NCBI GenBank assembly: GCA_022793815.1
Contig: JAAWDP010000007.1
Location: 1-64,000 of the forward strand
From: Clostridia bacterium
GTDB lineage: Bacteria > Bacillota > Clostridia > Christensenellales > Pumilibacteraceae
Direction: 5' to 3'
DNA length: 64,000 bases
The position numbers were made by a program, and so were the translations under genes. Positions 17,522 through 26,873 of the stretch are shown in pieces; position 1 is the first letter of the stretch; each line of letters starts with the position of its first letter. Below the pieces are notes generated by a model. That model saw only the letters and a list, made by a program, of their open reading frames with translations. It was not told where the DNA came from and did no database searches.

Positions 17522-19207
17522 ATGGCATTTCTGAATTTCAATTCGTCCAACTGCCGCAACTGTTATAAATGTCTTCGGGAATGTCCCGTCAAAGCGATAA
17601 GCGTCATAGACGACAAGGCTCAAATAAACGAGGACCTCTGTATTCTGTGCGGTCACTGCGCGAACGCGTGCCGTTTCAATGCAAAGGAAATAGAGGACGC
17701 CACCGCCGCCGTCAAAAATCTCATCGCTTCGAAAAGAAAAACCTATGTTTCGCTTGCTCCGTCCTTTATTTCGTCGTTCGACGTAAAAGGTTTTACGGCA
17801 ATGGAAAACGCGCTCAAAGCTTTGGGCTTCGACTTTGTCGAAGAAACCGCCGTCGGCGCGGACGCCGTTACGAAACAATATAAATCGCTGCTCGGAAGCG
17901 GAAAATACCGCAATCTCATAGCATCGGCTTGCCCTGCGACGGTACGGCTTATAGCACAGTATTATCCCGACGCTCTGCCGTTTCTGGCGCCCGTGGACAG
18001 TCCTATGGTTGCGCACGCAAAGCAGCTTAAAAAGGATTTCGGAAACGACATCGCGGTTGTTTTCGTGGGTCCCTGCCTTGCGAAAAAGCGAGAGGCTCGC
18101 GACAGCGGCGTAATAGACGCCGTGCTTACTTTCGAAGAGCTGGGCGACATGCTGGAAGAAAAGGGAATTGTCCCCGACGGGTCGCTTGCCGATTCTCCCC
18201 GTGCGCTCCGCGCGCGTTACTACCCCATAAACCGCGGAATAATAAAGTCGTTCGATTCGTTTGTCGGCGGCTACGAATATCTCAGCGTGGACGGGGTCAA
18301 CCGCAGTAAAGACATATTGGAAAACATAGACGCGCTTTCGGGAATGTTCATAGAAATGCACGCCTGCGAGTTTTCGTGCATAAACGGTCCGTGCGTCGGA
18401 AAACGCAAGGACGGCGGTTTGTTCAAATCCACCGAGCGCGTCCGCACTTACACCCGCGAAGGCGCGGAAAAAACCGAGTTCCCTCTGCGCGGCGGCACTT
18501 TTGCTCATAAATACGAGCGGATTGCGAAAAAAACAGTGATTCCGCCCGATTACGAAATCCGCAGAATTTTGGAAGCAACGGGCAAATTCAAGCCCGAGGA
18601 CGAATTAAACTGCGGCGCGTGCGGTTATCCCACCTGCCGCGACAAAGCGATAGCCGTATACAACAATATGGCGCAAATAGACATGTGCGTGCCGTACATG
18701 CGCGAAAAAGCCGAAAGTCTGTCGTTTGACATTATTCAGAATTCACCGAACGGAATTTTTGCGGTGGACGAGAATTTCCGAATAACGGATATCAACGAAA
18801 AAGCCGCCACATTGCTGTCCATTCCCAGAACGGGCTGCAAAGGCGAACTTTTGGAACGCTATTTCAATCCCACCGATTTCTACATCGTCGCCGCGGACTC
18901 CAAGCCGATTGACAACAAAAAACTGCAATTGGAAAAAAGCGGAGCATGGGTGGAAATGTCGATAAGAAAAGTCGAGGGGCAAAACATTCTGTTCTGCATT
19001 ATGAAAGACGTGACGGACGAAATACTGGACAAATCACGGCTGGACAAACTGAAAACCGACACTTACCGCACCACGGACGAAGTAATAGGAAAACAGATGC
19101 GCGTCGTTCAGGAAATTGCCTCGCTTCTCGGCGAAACGGCGGCGGAAACCAAAATCGCGCTTTTGAAACTCAAAGAAACTCTTGCCGGCGCGGAGGATAA
19201 TAAATAA
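17522..19207 (+). CDS. PAS-containing sensory [FeFe] hydrogenase (group C, HydS-like)
   Basis: A 561-aa protein. Two 4Fe-4S motifs (CRNCYKCLRECP; CILCGHCANACRF) lead into an H-cluster domain with divergent motifs: SACPATV (L1), GPCLAKKRE (L2) and EMHACEFSCINGPC (L3). A CGACGYPTCRDKA iron-sulfur motif follows at about residue 363 and a PAS domain at about 395-500 (NSPNGIFAVDENFRITDINE). This order matches the group C, putatively H2-sensing hydrogenases. The usual TSCCP has become SACP, which fits a sensor more than a fast catalyst. It shares one base (TAATG) with the next gene, a SpoIIE-type phosphatase, its likely output partner. Confidence 0.85.
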   Translation: MAFLNFNSSNCRNCYKCLRECPVKAISVIDDKAQINEDLCILCGHCANACRFNAKEIEDATAAVKNLIASKRKTYVSLAPSFISSFDVKGFTAMENALKALGFDFVEETAVGADAVTKQYKSLLGSGKYRNLIASACPATVRLIAQYYPDALPFLAPVDSPMVAHAKQLKKDFGNDIAVVFVGPCLAKKREARDSGVIDAVLTFEELGDMLEEKGIVPDGSLADSPRALRARYYPINRGIIKSFDSFVGGYEYLSVDGVNRSKDILENIDALSGMFIEMHACEFSCINGPCVGKRKDGGLFKSTERVRTYTREGAEKTEFPLRGGTFAHKYERIAKKTVIPPDYEIRRILEATGKFKPEDELNCGACGYPTCRDKAIAVYNNMAQIDMCVPYMREKAESLSFDIIQNSPNGIFAVDENFRITDINEKAATLLSIPRTGCKGELLERYFNPTDFYIVAADSKPIDNKKLQLEKSGAWVEMSIRKVEGQNILFCIMKDVTDEILDKSRLDKLKTDTYRTTDEVIGKQMRVVQEIASLLGETAAETKIALLKLKETLAGAEDNK

Positions 19208-20364
19208 TGTCTTTCGTCGACTACGGCTATGTCAGCCTGAACAAAAAACGCGAAGAGCTGTGCGGCGACCGCGTCGAACACACCTGTTCCGACGGAGTGC
19301 ACACGTTTGTGCTTGCGGACGGACTGGGAAGCGGCGTCAAGGCAAATATTCTCGCTACGCTGACAAGCAAAATTCTGTGCACGATGGCGGCGGCGCACAT
19401 TCCGATTTCCGAATGTATCGACACGATAATAGATTCTCTGCCCGTCTGCAAAGTGCGCGGCGTCGCTTATGCCACGTTTACGGTGATTTCCGTGAACGAG
19501 CGCGGCGAGGGGTATCTGTTCGAATACGACAATCCGCCCGCCGTTTACATACGCGACGGAGAGCTGCTCGAGCTGGAACGCAACGAACGCATTTACGGCG
19601 GCAAAAAGGTCTATTTCTCGCCCATTTCCATGAAAGAGGGCGACCAGATTATAACCACCAGCGACGGTGTCGTGCACGCGGGTATCGGCATGTCGCTGAA
19701 CTTCGGTTGGGATATTGCCGAAATCCGCGAGTTCAACCAGATACATTATACGAAAGATACGGCGGCGATGACCGCGGCAAGCATATTGGCGAACGCATGC
19801 TATTCGCTGTACGGCAAACAATGCGGAGACGATACGACGGTGCTGTGCGTAAAGTTGATGCCCGAAAGAGCGCTCAACCTTATGATAGGTCCGCCCGTAG
19901 ACCCCGCGCGAGACGAAGCCGTCGTCGGAGAGTTTCTCGCCCATGCGGGGAAACATGCCGTCTGCGGCGGTACGAGTTCGCAGGTGGTTGCCCGCGTCAT
20001 GAAAAAAGAGCTTACGTCTTCGTTCGAGTTCCCCGACCGTGACGTTCCGCCGATTGGCTATATAGACGGCATAGACCTTGTCTGCGAAGGCGTGCTTACG
20101 CTGAAAAAAGCGCTTTTCTACGCCGAACAATATCTTAACCCCGCCTATCCCGAAATCAAACAGTTTAACGGCAAAGACGGCGCGTCGCTGCTTGCGGATT
20201 TGCTTCTGTGCAAAAGCGGTTCGGTCAACATCTTCGTCGGACGAAACGTCAATCTTGCTCACGAAGGTCTGGGAATCGACAACAAATCGAAACTCGACAT
20301 CGTCGTCAAACTGCTGGGTATTTTAAAAGCGCTCGGCAAAAAAGTGGAAATCAAATATTACTGA
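19207..20364 (+). CDS. SpoIIE-family PP2C-type protein phosphatase
   Basis: A 385-aa soluble protein. The N-terminal ~240 residues are a PPM/SpoIIE phosphatase domain: GDRVEHT and FVLADGLGSGVKAN (metal-binding Asp with DGxGSG), GDQIITTSDGVVHAG, and CGDDTTVLCVK at the end. The C-terminal ~140 residues are not recognised. SpoIIE phosphatases dephosphorylate Ser/Thr-phosphorylated proteins such as anti-sigma antagonists. Lying between a sensory hydrogenase and a catalytic one, it probably carries a hydrogen or redox signal; its target is not in the window. Confidence 0.85.
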   Translation: MSFVDYGYVSLNKKREELCGDRVEHTCSDGVHTFVLADGLGSGVKANILATLTSKILCTMAAAHIPISECIDTIIDSLPVCKVRGVAYATFTVISVNERGEGYLFEYDNPPAVYIRDGELLELERNERIYGGKKVYFSPISMKEGDQIITTSDGVVHAGIGMSLNFGWDIAEIREFNQIHYTKDTAAMTAASILANACYSLYGKQCGDDTTVLCVKLMPERALNLMIGPPVDPARDEAVVGEFLAHAGKHAVCGGTSSQVVARVMKKELTSSFEFPDRDVPPIGYIDGIDLVCEGVLTLKKALFYAEQYLNPAYPEIKQFNGKDGASLLADLLLCKSGSVNIFVGRNVNLAHEGLGIDNKSKLDIVVKLLGILKALGKKVEIKYY

Positions 20365-20439
20365 CGGCAACACGGATTCAAAATACAATCAAGTCAATGT
20401 TTTTTGGTTGCTTTTACGAAAAAGCAACAGGAGGTTTTT

Positions 20440-21903
20440 ATGGAAAGAGTATCGGATACCAGAGTTTTCGACACCAGAGTGCAGGTGCTGAAATATTCGG
20501 TACTGAAATCGCTGATACGCAGAGCTTACGAGGGCAAAGACAAAGTTGCGCTTGCCCCCTACGAAATACCGAAAGAAATAGTACCGGGTCCGAAAACGGA
20601 CATGCGTTGTTGCATTTACAAAGCACGCGCGGTGGTGGAAGAACGCGTCCGCATGGCTATGGGCGGCGACGAAAGCAATCCGAACATAATAGAATGTCTG
20701 CCCGTCGCATGCGACGAATGCCCGATTGCCAGCTATTACGTCACCCCTGCCTGCCGCGGCTGCATAAATCATCGCTGCGAAGAGGTATGTCCCGCAAAAG
20801 CGATAACCATAGACGGTCAAGCCAAAATAGACCAATCAAAATGTCTGGACTGCGGTAAATGCGCAAAGGTCTGCCCCTATAAAGCGATAATAGAATTTAC
20901 GCGGCCGTGCGTCACAAGCTGCAAAATAGGCGCAATAAAGATAGACGAGGACAAAAAAGCGAAAATAGACAACGACAAATGCGTCATGTGCGGCGCGTGC
21001 GTCTATTCCTGTCCGTTCGGCGCGATAACCGACAAATCCTTCGTTCTCGACTGCGTAAAGATTTTGCAGGACGCCGAAAAAAGCGGCACCAAGGTATACG
21101 CTTTGATTGCGCCCGCCATCGTCAGCCAGTTCAAATATGCGAAAATAGAACAGATAGTCGAAGGAATCAAAATGCTCGGCTTCCACAACGTCATCGAAAC
21201 GGCGATGGGCGCCGATATAACGTTGCATAAAGAACTCAACGAACTGAAAGAAGTTGACAAACTGACGACTTCGTGCTGTCCGTCGTTCGTTATGTACATA
21301 GAAAAACATTTCCCAAAACTCAAACAGTACATTTCGCATTCCCCCTCGCCCATGGTGGAAGCAGCCAAATTAATCAAGCGCACTTCGCCCGACAGCAAGG
21401 TAGTATTTATAGGACCGTGTTCGTCCAAAAAATACGAATACAAACTGGAAAAGACGGGCGGAGCCGTGGATTGCGTTATTTCGTTCGAAGAGCTTCAAGC
21501 CTTCCTCGATGCGCGCGACATAGATGTTTCGTCGCTTCCCGAAAGTCCGCTTAACAATGCCTCTTTCTACGGTCGTATATTCGCCAAGAGCGGCGGCATA
21601 GCGCAAGGCGTCGCGGAGCTTAAAGAAAAATACGGGATTACGAAAGAAGTATGCCCCATTGCACTGAACGGTCTGGAAGAAATAAAACTTGCCATGCTTA
21701 AAATGAACGCCGGCAAGCTTCCCGAAAATTTCATAGAAGGCATGGCGTGCGTGGGCGGCTGTCTGAACGGTTCGCTGTGTCTGCACCACGAAGAAAAGAA
21801 CGTGCGCGACGTGGACAAGTACGGGCAGCAAGCCAAGGAAAAGGACATCGGCGGCTCGGTCGCACTGTACAACATGACTCTCGAAAACGAACAAAACAAG
21901 TAG
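20440..21903 (+). CDS. Monomeric [FeFe] hydrogenase (group B-like)
   Basis: A 487-aa cytoplasmic enzyme. The N-terminal half carries several cysteine motifs, including CRGCINHRCEEVCPAKAI, CLDCGKCAKVCPYKAI and CVMCGACVYSCPFGAI. The H-cluster domain has TSCCPSF (L1), GPCSSKKYE (L2) and MACVGGCLNG (L3). It should catalyse reversible proton reduction to H2 with ferredoxin. Maturation genes hydEFG are not in the window. The start at 20440 has GGAGG ten bases before it; the in-frame start at 20404 does not. It lies 75 bases downstream of the phosphatase gene. Confidence 0.88.
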   Translation: MERVSDTRVFDTRVQVLKYSVLKSLIRRAYEGKDKVALAPYEIPKEIVPGPKTDMRCCIYKARAVVEERVRMAMGGDESNPNIIECLPVACDECPIASYYVTPACRGCINHRCEEVCPAKAITIDGQAKIDQSKCLDCGKCAKVCPYKAIIEFTRPCVTSCKIGAIKIDEDKKAKIDNDKCVMCGACVYSCPFGAITDKSFVLDCVKILQDAEKSGTKVYALIAPAIVSQFKYAKIEQIVEGIKMLGFHNVIETAMGADITLHKELNELKEVDKLTTSCCPSFVMYIEKHFPKLKQYISHSPSPMVEAAKLIKRTSPDSKVVFIGPCSSKKYEYKLEKTGGAVDCVISFEELQAFLDARDIDVSSLPESPLNNASFYGRIFAKSGGIAQGVAELKEKYGITKEVCPIALNGLEEIKLAMLKMNAGKLPENFIEGMACVGGCLNGSLCLHHEEKNVRDVDKYGQQAKEKDIGGSVALYNMTLENEQNK

Positions 21904-21929
21904 ATAACCATTACGGAGGAAATTATAAA

Positions 21930-23318
21930 GTGAATTATTCGGACAAAGTGCACGAAGAGTGCGGCGTGCTCGGCTTTTACGATGTGGACGGGCACAGCGT
22001 GGCACACGAAATTTATCACGGTCTGTTTGCACTGCAACACCGCGGTCAGGAGAGCTGCGGCATTGCGACCAACGACGACGGACACATCAATCAGGTGAAA
22101 GACAAAGGACAGGTAAGCGAGGTATTCAATAAACAAAACCTCGATTCTCTGACCGGTAATATCGGCGTCGGGCATGTACGCTATGCTCGCGGCAGCGAAC
22201 CCAGAGAAAACGCCCAGCCGCTTGTTTCGCGCTATTGCAAAGGTTCTCTCACCCTTGCTCACAACGGAAGCATTACCAATGCGGACGCGCTGAGAGAGGA
22301 ACTCGAAAGCCGCGGCGCGGTGTTCCAGTCCACGAACGATACGGAAGTCATCATGCACCTTATAGCGATAGCGAGAACCACGTCGCACAGCGTGGAAGCC
22401 GCCGCGCTTGCCGTTATGGACAAGCTGGAAGGCGCATACAGCATGGTGCTTATGAGTCCGAGAAAACTTATGGGTATACGCGACCCGCAGGGCTTTCACC
22501 CCCTTTGTATCGGAAAAAAGGGCAAGAGCTATATTCTTGCGTCCGAATCGTGCGCGCTGGACACGATGCGCGCAAAATTCATACGCGACGTCGAACCCGG
22601 GGAAATAGTGCTTATCGAAGGTGAAAAAGTCACTTCGATAAAGCACGGCAGTTACGGAAAGAAACCGTCGCTGTGCGTTTTCGAATATATGTATTTTGCC
22701 CGTCCCGATTCGGTAATCGACGGCATTTCGGTTTACGACACCAGAATAAAAGTGGGTAAACTGCTGGCACACGCCGCTCCCGTGGATGCGGACTTTGTTA
22801 TGGGCGTTCCCGATTCGGGTCTTAATTTCGCCCAAGGGTACGCCATGGAAAGCGGTATTCCTTACGGCGAAGGGCTTATAAGAAACCGCTATACGGGAAG
22901 AACTTTTATAAAGCACACGCAAGCCGAACGCGAGGCGGCGGTCAGCATAAAACTCAATGCTCTTGCTTCCGCGGTCAACGGTAAAAAGGTTATAATGGTG
23001 GACGACTCGATTGTGCGCGGCACGACATGCGCCAACATAATTAAAATGCTGAAAGACAAGGGTGCAAAGGAAGTGCATCTTCGCATTGCGTCGCCTCCTT
23101 TCCTTTTCCCCTGCTATTTCGGCACGGATATTCCTTCCAAAAAAGAACTCATCGCAGACCGATGCAGCGTGGAAGAAATCCGCGCGCTTGTGGGAGCGGA
23201 CTCGCTGGCATATCTGCCAGTCGAGCGCATGAACGACATAGGGCTGAGAAAGGATTTCGGCTATTGCTCGGCTTGCTTTACGGGCAAATACCCCGTCAAA
23301 GTTCCGGAAGCGAAATAA
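21930..23318 (+). CDS. purF: Amidophosphoribosyltransferase
   Basis: A 462-aa enzyme for the first committed step of purine synthesis: PRPP plus glutamine to phosphoribosylamine. The glutaminase nucleophile is C11 after a short propeptide (EECGVLGFYD). The domain includes LQHRGQESCGIA and HNGSITNAD. The PRPP loop VIMVDDSIVRGTT and a late cysteine motif (GYCSACFTGKYP) also match. The start is a GTG at 21930 with GGAGGA nine bases upstream; frames opening earlier overlap the hydrogenase gene and have no ribosome site. It follows the hydrogenase by 26 bases, an unusual neighbour for purF. Confidence 0.95.
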   Translation: MNYSDKVHEECGVLGFYDVDGHSVAHEIYHGLFALQHRGQESCGIATNDDGHINQVKDKGQVSEVFNKQNLDSLTGNIGVGHVRYARGSEPRENAQPLVSRYCKGSLTLAHNGSITNADALREELESRGAVFQSTNDTEVIMHLIAIARTTSHSVEAAALAVMDKLEGAYSMVLMSPRKLMGIRDPQGFHPLCIGKKGKSYILASESCALDTMRAKFIRDVEPGEIVLIEGEKVTSIKHGSYGKKPSLCVFEYMYFARPDSVIDGISVYDTRIKVGKLLAHAAPVDADFVMGVPDSGLNFAQGYAMESGIPYGEGLIRNRYTGRTFIKHTQAEREAAVSIKLNALASAVNGKKVIMVDDSIVRGTTCANIIKMLKDKGAKEVHLRIASPPFLFPCYFGTDIPSKKELIADRCSVEEIRALVGADSLAYLPVERMNDIGLRKDFGYCSACFTGKYPVKVPEAK

Positions 23319-23342
23319 TTTTTTATCGGTTTTGCAAAAACA

Positions 23343-23372
23343 CAAAACCCCGAAAAGACTTTCGGGGTTTTG
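23343..23372. terminator. Bidirectional intrinsic terminator between purF and degV
   Basis: Hairpin CAAAACCCCGAAA/TTTCGGGGTTTTG with T-rich flanks on both strands. Confidence 0.85.
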
Positions 23373-23391
23373 CTTTATCCTTATATTGCGA

Positions 23392-24240
23392 TTATTTTTC
23401 CGCGCCGTCGTTGATGTACAGTATTCCGAGCGTTCCGCGTCCGCAATGCGACGTTATCGTGGAACTTGCAACCGTGATTTTTATTTCGGCAAACGGCGCG
23501 AGCGATTTTACTTTTTCGCGTACCAATTCCACCGTTTCGGGGCGCGCGGAAGAGTGCGTGATAAAAATGCGGGTATAATCGGGGGTATTGTATCTCGAAA
23601 GGGTTTCTTCCACATACTTCAAAATCGATTTGTCAAACGACCCCATGTATTTTTTACCGACCTCTATTTTGCCGTCTATCAGTTGCAGCGAGGGTTTTAT
23701 TTTCAATACGGTTGCCGCAAACCGCGCAAGACCCGAACAGCGTCCGCCCTTATGCAGATATTCCATAGTGTCTACGACAAACGACGCCTGCACGAACGGT
23801 ACGCGCGCCTTCGTCTTTTCGTATATTTCTTTTGCGCCGAGTCCTTTCGCCGCCAGTTCGCAGGCATAAAGCACCAAAAGTCCCGTACCGCTGGAAAGGG
23901 AAAGACTGTCGATTACGTACACCCCGTCCATTTCCTTTGCCGCCGACAAAGCGTTTGCATGCGTTGCGCTTATCTGCGACGAAATATTTATGTGCACCAC
24001 TTCGTCGCCGTTTGCCGTATACTTTCCGAAAAACTCCTTGAAATCTTCGGGAGAGCGCGCCGCGGTTTTGGGCAATATCTTTTTTTCGTTATACGTGCGG
24101 AATATGTCGTCGGGCGTAACCGTTTCTCCGTCGAGATAGCATTCCCCGTCCAAAATGACATTAAGCGGTATTACGCCTATACCGTATTTTTCGAAATCTT
24201 CGCCGAGGTCGGCAGTCGAATCCGTCGTTATTCTTACCAT
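23392..24240 (-). CDS. DegV family fatty-acid-binding protein
   Basis: A 282-aa DegV protein. The N-terminus RITTDSTADLGEDF, central INISSQISATHANA and the lid region VDTMEYLHKGGRCSG are characteristic. DegV (FakB) proteins bind a fatty acid and present it to a FakA kinase for phosphorylation; no FakA gene is in the window. The ATG has AAGGAG upstream. It ends at the shared terminator next to purF. Confidence 0.9.
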   Translation of the reverse strand: MVRITTDSTADLGEDFEKYGIGVIPLNVILDGECYLDGETVTPDDIFRTYNEKKILPKTAARSPEDFKEFFGKYTANGDEVVHINISSQISATHANALSAAKEMDGVYVIDSLSLSSGTGLLVLYACELAAKGLGAKEIYEKTKARVPFVQASFVVDTMEYLHKGGRCSGLARFAATVLKIKPSLQLIDGKIEVGKKYMGSFDKSILKYVEETLSRYNTPDYTRIFITHSSARPETVELVREKVKSLAPFAEIKITVASSTITSHCGRGTLGILYINDGAEK

Positions 24241-24273
24241 TTTTTCTCTCCTTATTTGCTATTAAGATTATTG

Positions 24274-24972
24274 TCAGAGTTTTTCGTCATTATATATCAA
24301 CAACAGCATGCGTTCCAAAAGCGAGCCTTTCGTGAGCCTGTAAAACATTTTGCCGCGCACCGTATCGGTAGGCACCAACCCGAATGCCCTCGAATCCGTA
24401 GAATCGTCGCGGTGGTCGCCGAGTACAAGCAATCTGTCTGCGTCAATCAAAAGCGCGTGCTTTTCCATGTTTTCGGGCGTTGCATCGGGAGATACGTTAT
24501 TTGCCAGTTTGCCGCCGACAAACGAACTTGCCAGCGTCGGATAATCTCCCGTGTATTCTTCCTGTACAAGCACGAACTTTTCACCGCCCGCCGCCTGTCT
24601 GTAAATGGACACCGTGCCGATTGCGTCGTTGTTTTTTATAAAAACTATCCTGTCGCCGCCTATGCCTATAACGCGCTTTATGAGCGCTTCTTCCGTCCCG
24701 TCCTCGTCCTTCATTCGGAACGTAATGATGTCGCCGTGCTTAAACGACGTGGGATTTTTCGTCATCAGCAGATAATCGCCGTCCGATAGCGTGGGACTCA
24801 TGCTGGTCCCCACAACATGACACATTCCTACCGCCGACACGAAAATCAGCAGAACGCTCATGAACAGCATTATGAAATAAAGCGCGTAAGTAACATACGG
24901 ATTTTCCGCGGTTTCGTTCCACAAATATCTGTCTTTCAAAAATTTAGGGGTTTTCTTGATTTTTTCGGTCAT
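24274..24972 (-). CDS. lepB: Signal peptidase I
   Basis: A 232-aa membrane-anchored serine protease that removes signal peptides from exported proteins. One hydrophobic segment (about residues 28-48) is followed by the catalytic serine motif VGTSMSPTLSDGDYL and the lysine region LIKRVIGIGGDRI. The late box GDHRDDSTDSR is also conserved. It starts inside the end of the DUF951 gene (29-base overlap), so the pair is coupled. Confidence 0.92.
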   Translation of the reverse strand: MTEKIKKTPKFLKDRYLWNETAENPYVTYALYFIMLFMSVLLIFVSAVGMCHVVGTSMSPTLSDGDYLLMTKNPTSFKHGDIITFRMKDEDGTEEALIKRVIGIGGDRIVFIKNNDAIGTVSIYRQAAGGEKFVLVQEEYTGDYPTLASSFVGGKLANNVSPDATPENMEKHALLIDADRLLVLGDHRDDSTDSRAFGLVPTDTVRGKMFYRLTKGSLLERMLLLIYNDEKL

Positions 24973-25153
24973 TGCCGCTCCCTATCCGCGCCTTTACGCT
25001 GCGTTTCAATTTATCTATTTCCATAATCAGTCTGTGACCGCAGCCCAGACATTCTATCTTTACATCGGACGCGGAAGCAATCACTTTGAATCTGTCCGAA
25101 CCGCACGGATGCGCTTTTTTGAGTCTGAGTTCTTCGCCGACTTCGAATATCAT
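24944..25153 (-). CDS. DUF951 domain protein
   Basis: A 69-aa small protein. The core HPCGSDRFKVIASASDVKI followed by CLGCGHRL matches the DUF951 family: two CxxC-like cysteine pairs, probably zinc-binding, in an SH3-like fold. The function is unknown; in Firmicutes it is usually found near housekeeping genes. The longer open frame upstream (to 25393) overlaps the hydrolase gene and reads as its shadow. It overlaps lepB by 29 bases. Confidence 0.85.
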   Translation of the reverse strand: MIFEVGEELRLKKAHPCGSDRFKVIASASDVKIECLGCGHRLIMEIDKLKRSVKARIGSGNDRKNQENP

Positions 25154-25157
25154 TTCT

Positions 25158-26756
25158 CTATACCCAAAGCATGGTGTTGACCAAAATACCTTTGCCGCGC
25201 ACACAGAAATATACCGCCGAGGCGAACGAATGAAGCGCCCCTTCTCCCGACTTGAATTCTTCCGCGCTGAGCGTGAATTTAGTCCAGTTCCCCGAGCGTT
25301 CCATTTTTTTTCGGCAAACGTATTCCGCTTCTCCGCCGCGCTCGCGCGTGCGGACGGCAAATTCCGCTTCCTGTTCTTTTTCGCTGTAAACAATCAATTG
25401 CAGTACGCTGCTTTCGTCTGCACGGAACTGAATATCGCCGGGTTTGTACGTTGCAAGCTCGCCGCCTTCCGCACAAACGCCGAGTATATCGTATGCGCCG
25501 CTCCGCATTACTATGTCGTCGCCGCCGCCCGGCGAAACGAAATCGTCGGTACCGCTGTCGCTGTCGTAAAGCAATCTGCTTTTCACGAAATTGTCGGCGT
25601 GCACTCCCATAAGCGCAGGCGTTTTAACCAATAGCGGAGTGGAAAAAGTGAATCCGTCCTCGTAGACCACGGACGCAAAAGCATACACGGGACGCATGGT
25701 ATCGTAAACCGGCACTTTCGCTATATATTCGCCCTCGCCCGCCGACAGCAGTTTGACGTTTCTCCAATTGCGGAACTCCCCTATTTCTATGGAGTGCGCG
25801 ACGAAAAGTTCGACTTTCTCCACCGCCAAGCGCATATCGGCTTTTACGACGTAATAAAGCGACCGTTCGCTTTCCCTCGCGGTTATCTCGGGCGCGGCTA
25901 TTTCGAGAGGCAACCCCATTTTCAAATATCTGTTAAGCCATGCGCGGATACATGTCTGCTGTTTCGCAAGCACGGCGCGTCCCACTCGCTCGCCGACGGA
26001 AAGATAGTATTTATCGCCAGTTCCGGCATAAACCGCGCTCATGCGGTCGAAAAACCCGTCCGAATCGTTGCTGCACAGCACCGAAAGCATGGGAAACCGC
26101 GACAGCGACACATAACTCCCGTTATCCATGCAGGCTTTGAAACTTATTTCGTCGTCTCCTGCTTTAAGTGCGGGGTCGGTCGTAAATATCGTAATTCCGC
26201 ATTTCAAGTCCTCTATCGCCGACGCTTTTATTACCTGACTTCCGCCGGCGCCTATACCGATAAGCGCGATACTGTCGGAAAGTCTTTCGTCGCTTTGTAC
26301 TTTCGTTATCGCTCGCAAAAGCACGGTAGTCCAAATATATCTGCACGACTGTTTAGGATTGGACGGGATTAAGCTCAATGCGTCGGGATGTTTGAAATAA
26401 GCCGCTCCGTCCAGTTCTTTCGGATATATGGTGAATCGCTCTTTACCGTCGCGCTGCCCCGCATAATCCACTGCCAAAACGGCATACCCCGATTCCAGAT
26501 ACTGTTCGGCGTCGAATTTATCGATATCGTCCCCCAAATCGCACATCGCTATAATTACGGGCGGTTTTCTTTCCTTGGGAAGCCAGAGGTGCGCGAAAAT
26601 ACGGGTGACGCCGCTTGCCGTTCGCTCTCCCGAAAAATACAGCCGCTCGCTCAAAGTACCGTCTTGTCTTGTTTCGCTTGTCAAAACCGATACGTCGAGC
26701 GGCAGCGCCGTGCGGTCGTAATCGCTCCATAAACTCTGCGGACTTAAAATTTCCAT
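25158..26756 (-). CDS. Alpha/beta-hydrolase-like protein lacking the catalytic serine
   Basis: A 532-aa protein. The first ~320 residues look like an alpha/beta hydrolase of the acetyl-esterase/dienelactone-hydrolase type: a lid-to-core LWLPKERKPPVIIAM, then SGYAVLAVDYAGQRDG and an elbow SIALIGIGAGGSQV. The nucleophile elbow should be GxSxG but reads GIGAGG, so serine is replaced by alanine. The C-terminal ~200 residues are beta-rich and may be an immunoglobulin-like or carbohydrate-binding fold. No signal peptide is seen. It is either a non-catalytic binding protein or uses another residue. It is expressed from a leaderless promoter at 26763-26791. Confidence 0.55.
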   Translation of the reverse strand: MEILSPQSLWSDYDRTALPLDVSVLTSETRQDGTLSERLYFSGERTASGVTRIFAHLWLPKERKPPVIIAMCDLGDDIDKFDAEQYLESGYAVLAVDYAGQRDGKERFTIYPKELDGAAYFKHPDALSLIPSNPKQSCRYIWTTVLLRAITKVQSDERLSDSIALIGIGAGGSQVIKASAIEDLKCGITIFTTDPALKAGDDEISFKACMDNGSYVSLSRFPMLSVLCSNDSDGFFDRMSAVYAGTGDKYYLSVGERVGRAVLAKQQTCIRAWLNRYLKMGLPLEIAAPEITARESERSLYYVVKADMRLAVEKVELFVAHSIEIGEFRNWRNVKLLSAGEGEYIAKVPVYDTMRPVYAFASVVYEDGFTFSTPLLVKTPALMGVHADNFVKSRLLYDSDSGTDDFVSPGGGDDIVMRSGAYDILGVCAEGGELATYKPGDIQFRADESSVLQLIVYSEKEQEAEFAVRTRERGGEAEYVCRKKMERSGNWTKFTLSAEEFKSGEGALHSFASAVYFCVRGKGILVNTMLWV

Positions 26757-26762
26757 ATATAT

Positions 26763-26791
26763 ATTTTAATACAAACCTGCTTTTATGTCAA
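26763..26791 (-). promoter_or_regulatory. Leaderless sigma-A promoter of the hydrolase-like gene
   Basis: Minus-strand TTGACA (26791-26786), 17-base spacer, TAAAAT (26768-26763), then six bases (ATATAT) to the ATG at 26756. Confidence 0.65.
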
Positions 26792-26835
26792 GGCGTTTTG
26801 CCGTATGCGTTTTATTTCCGACGGCGTATCTTTCG

Positions 26836-26864
26836 TTGACTTTTGCGCTTATGTAATGTATACT
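26836..26864 (+). promoter_or_regulatory. Sigma-A promoter of the radical SAM gene, near-leaderless
   Basis: TTGACT (26836-26841), 17-base spacer, TATACT (26859-26864), with the ATG nine bases further on. The mRNA would carry at most about three bases before the start codon, and no ribosome site is present. The divergent hydrolase promoter is only 45 bases away. Confidence 0.65.
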
Positions 26865-26873
26865 TTTTCCGTT

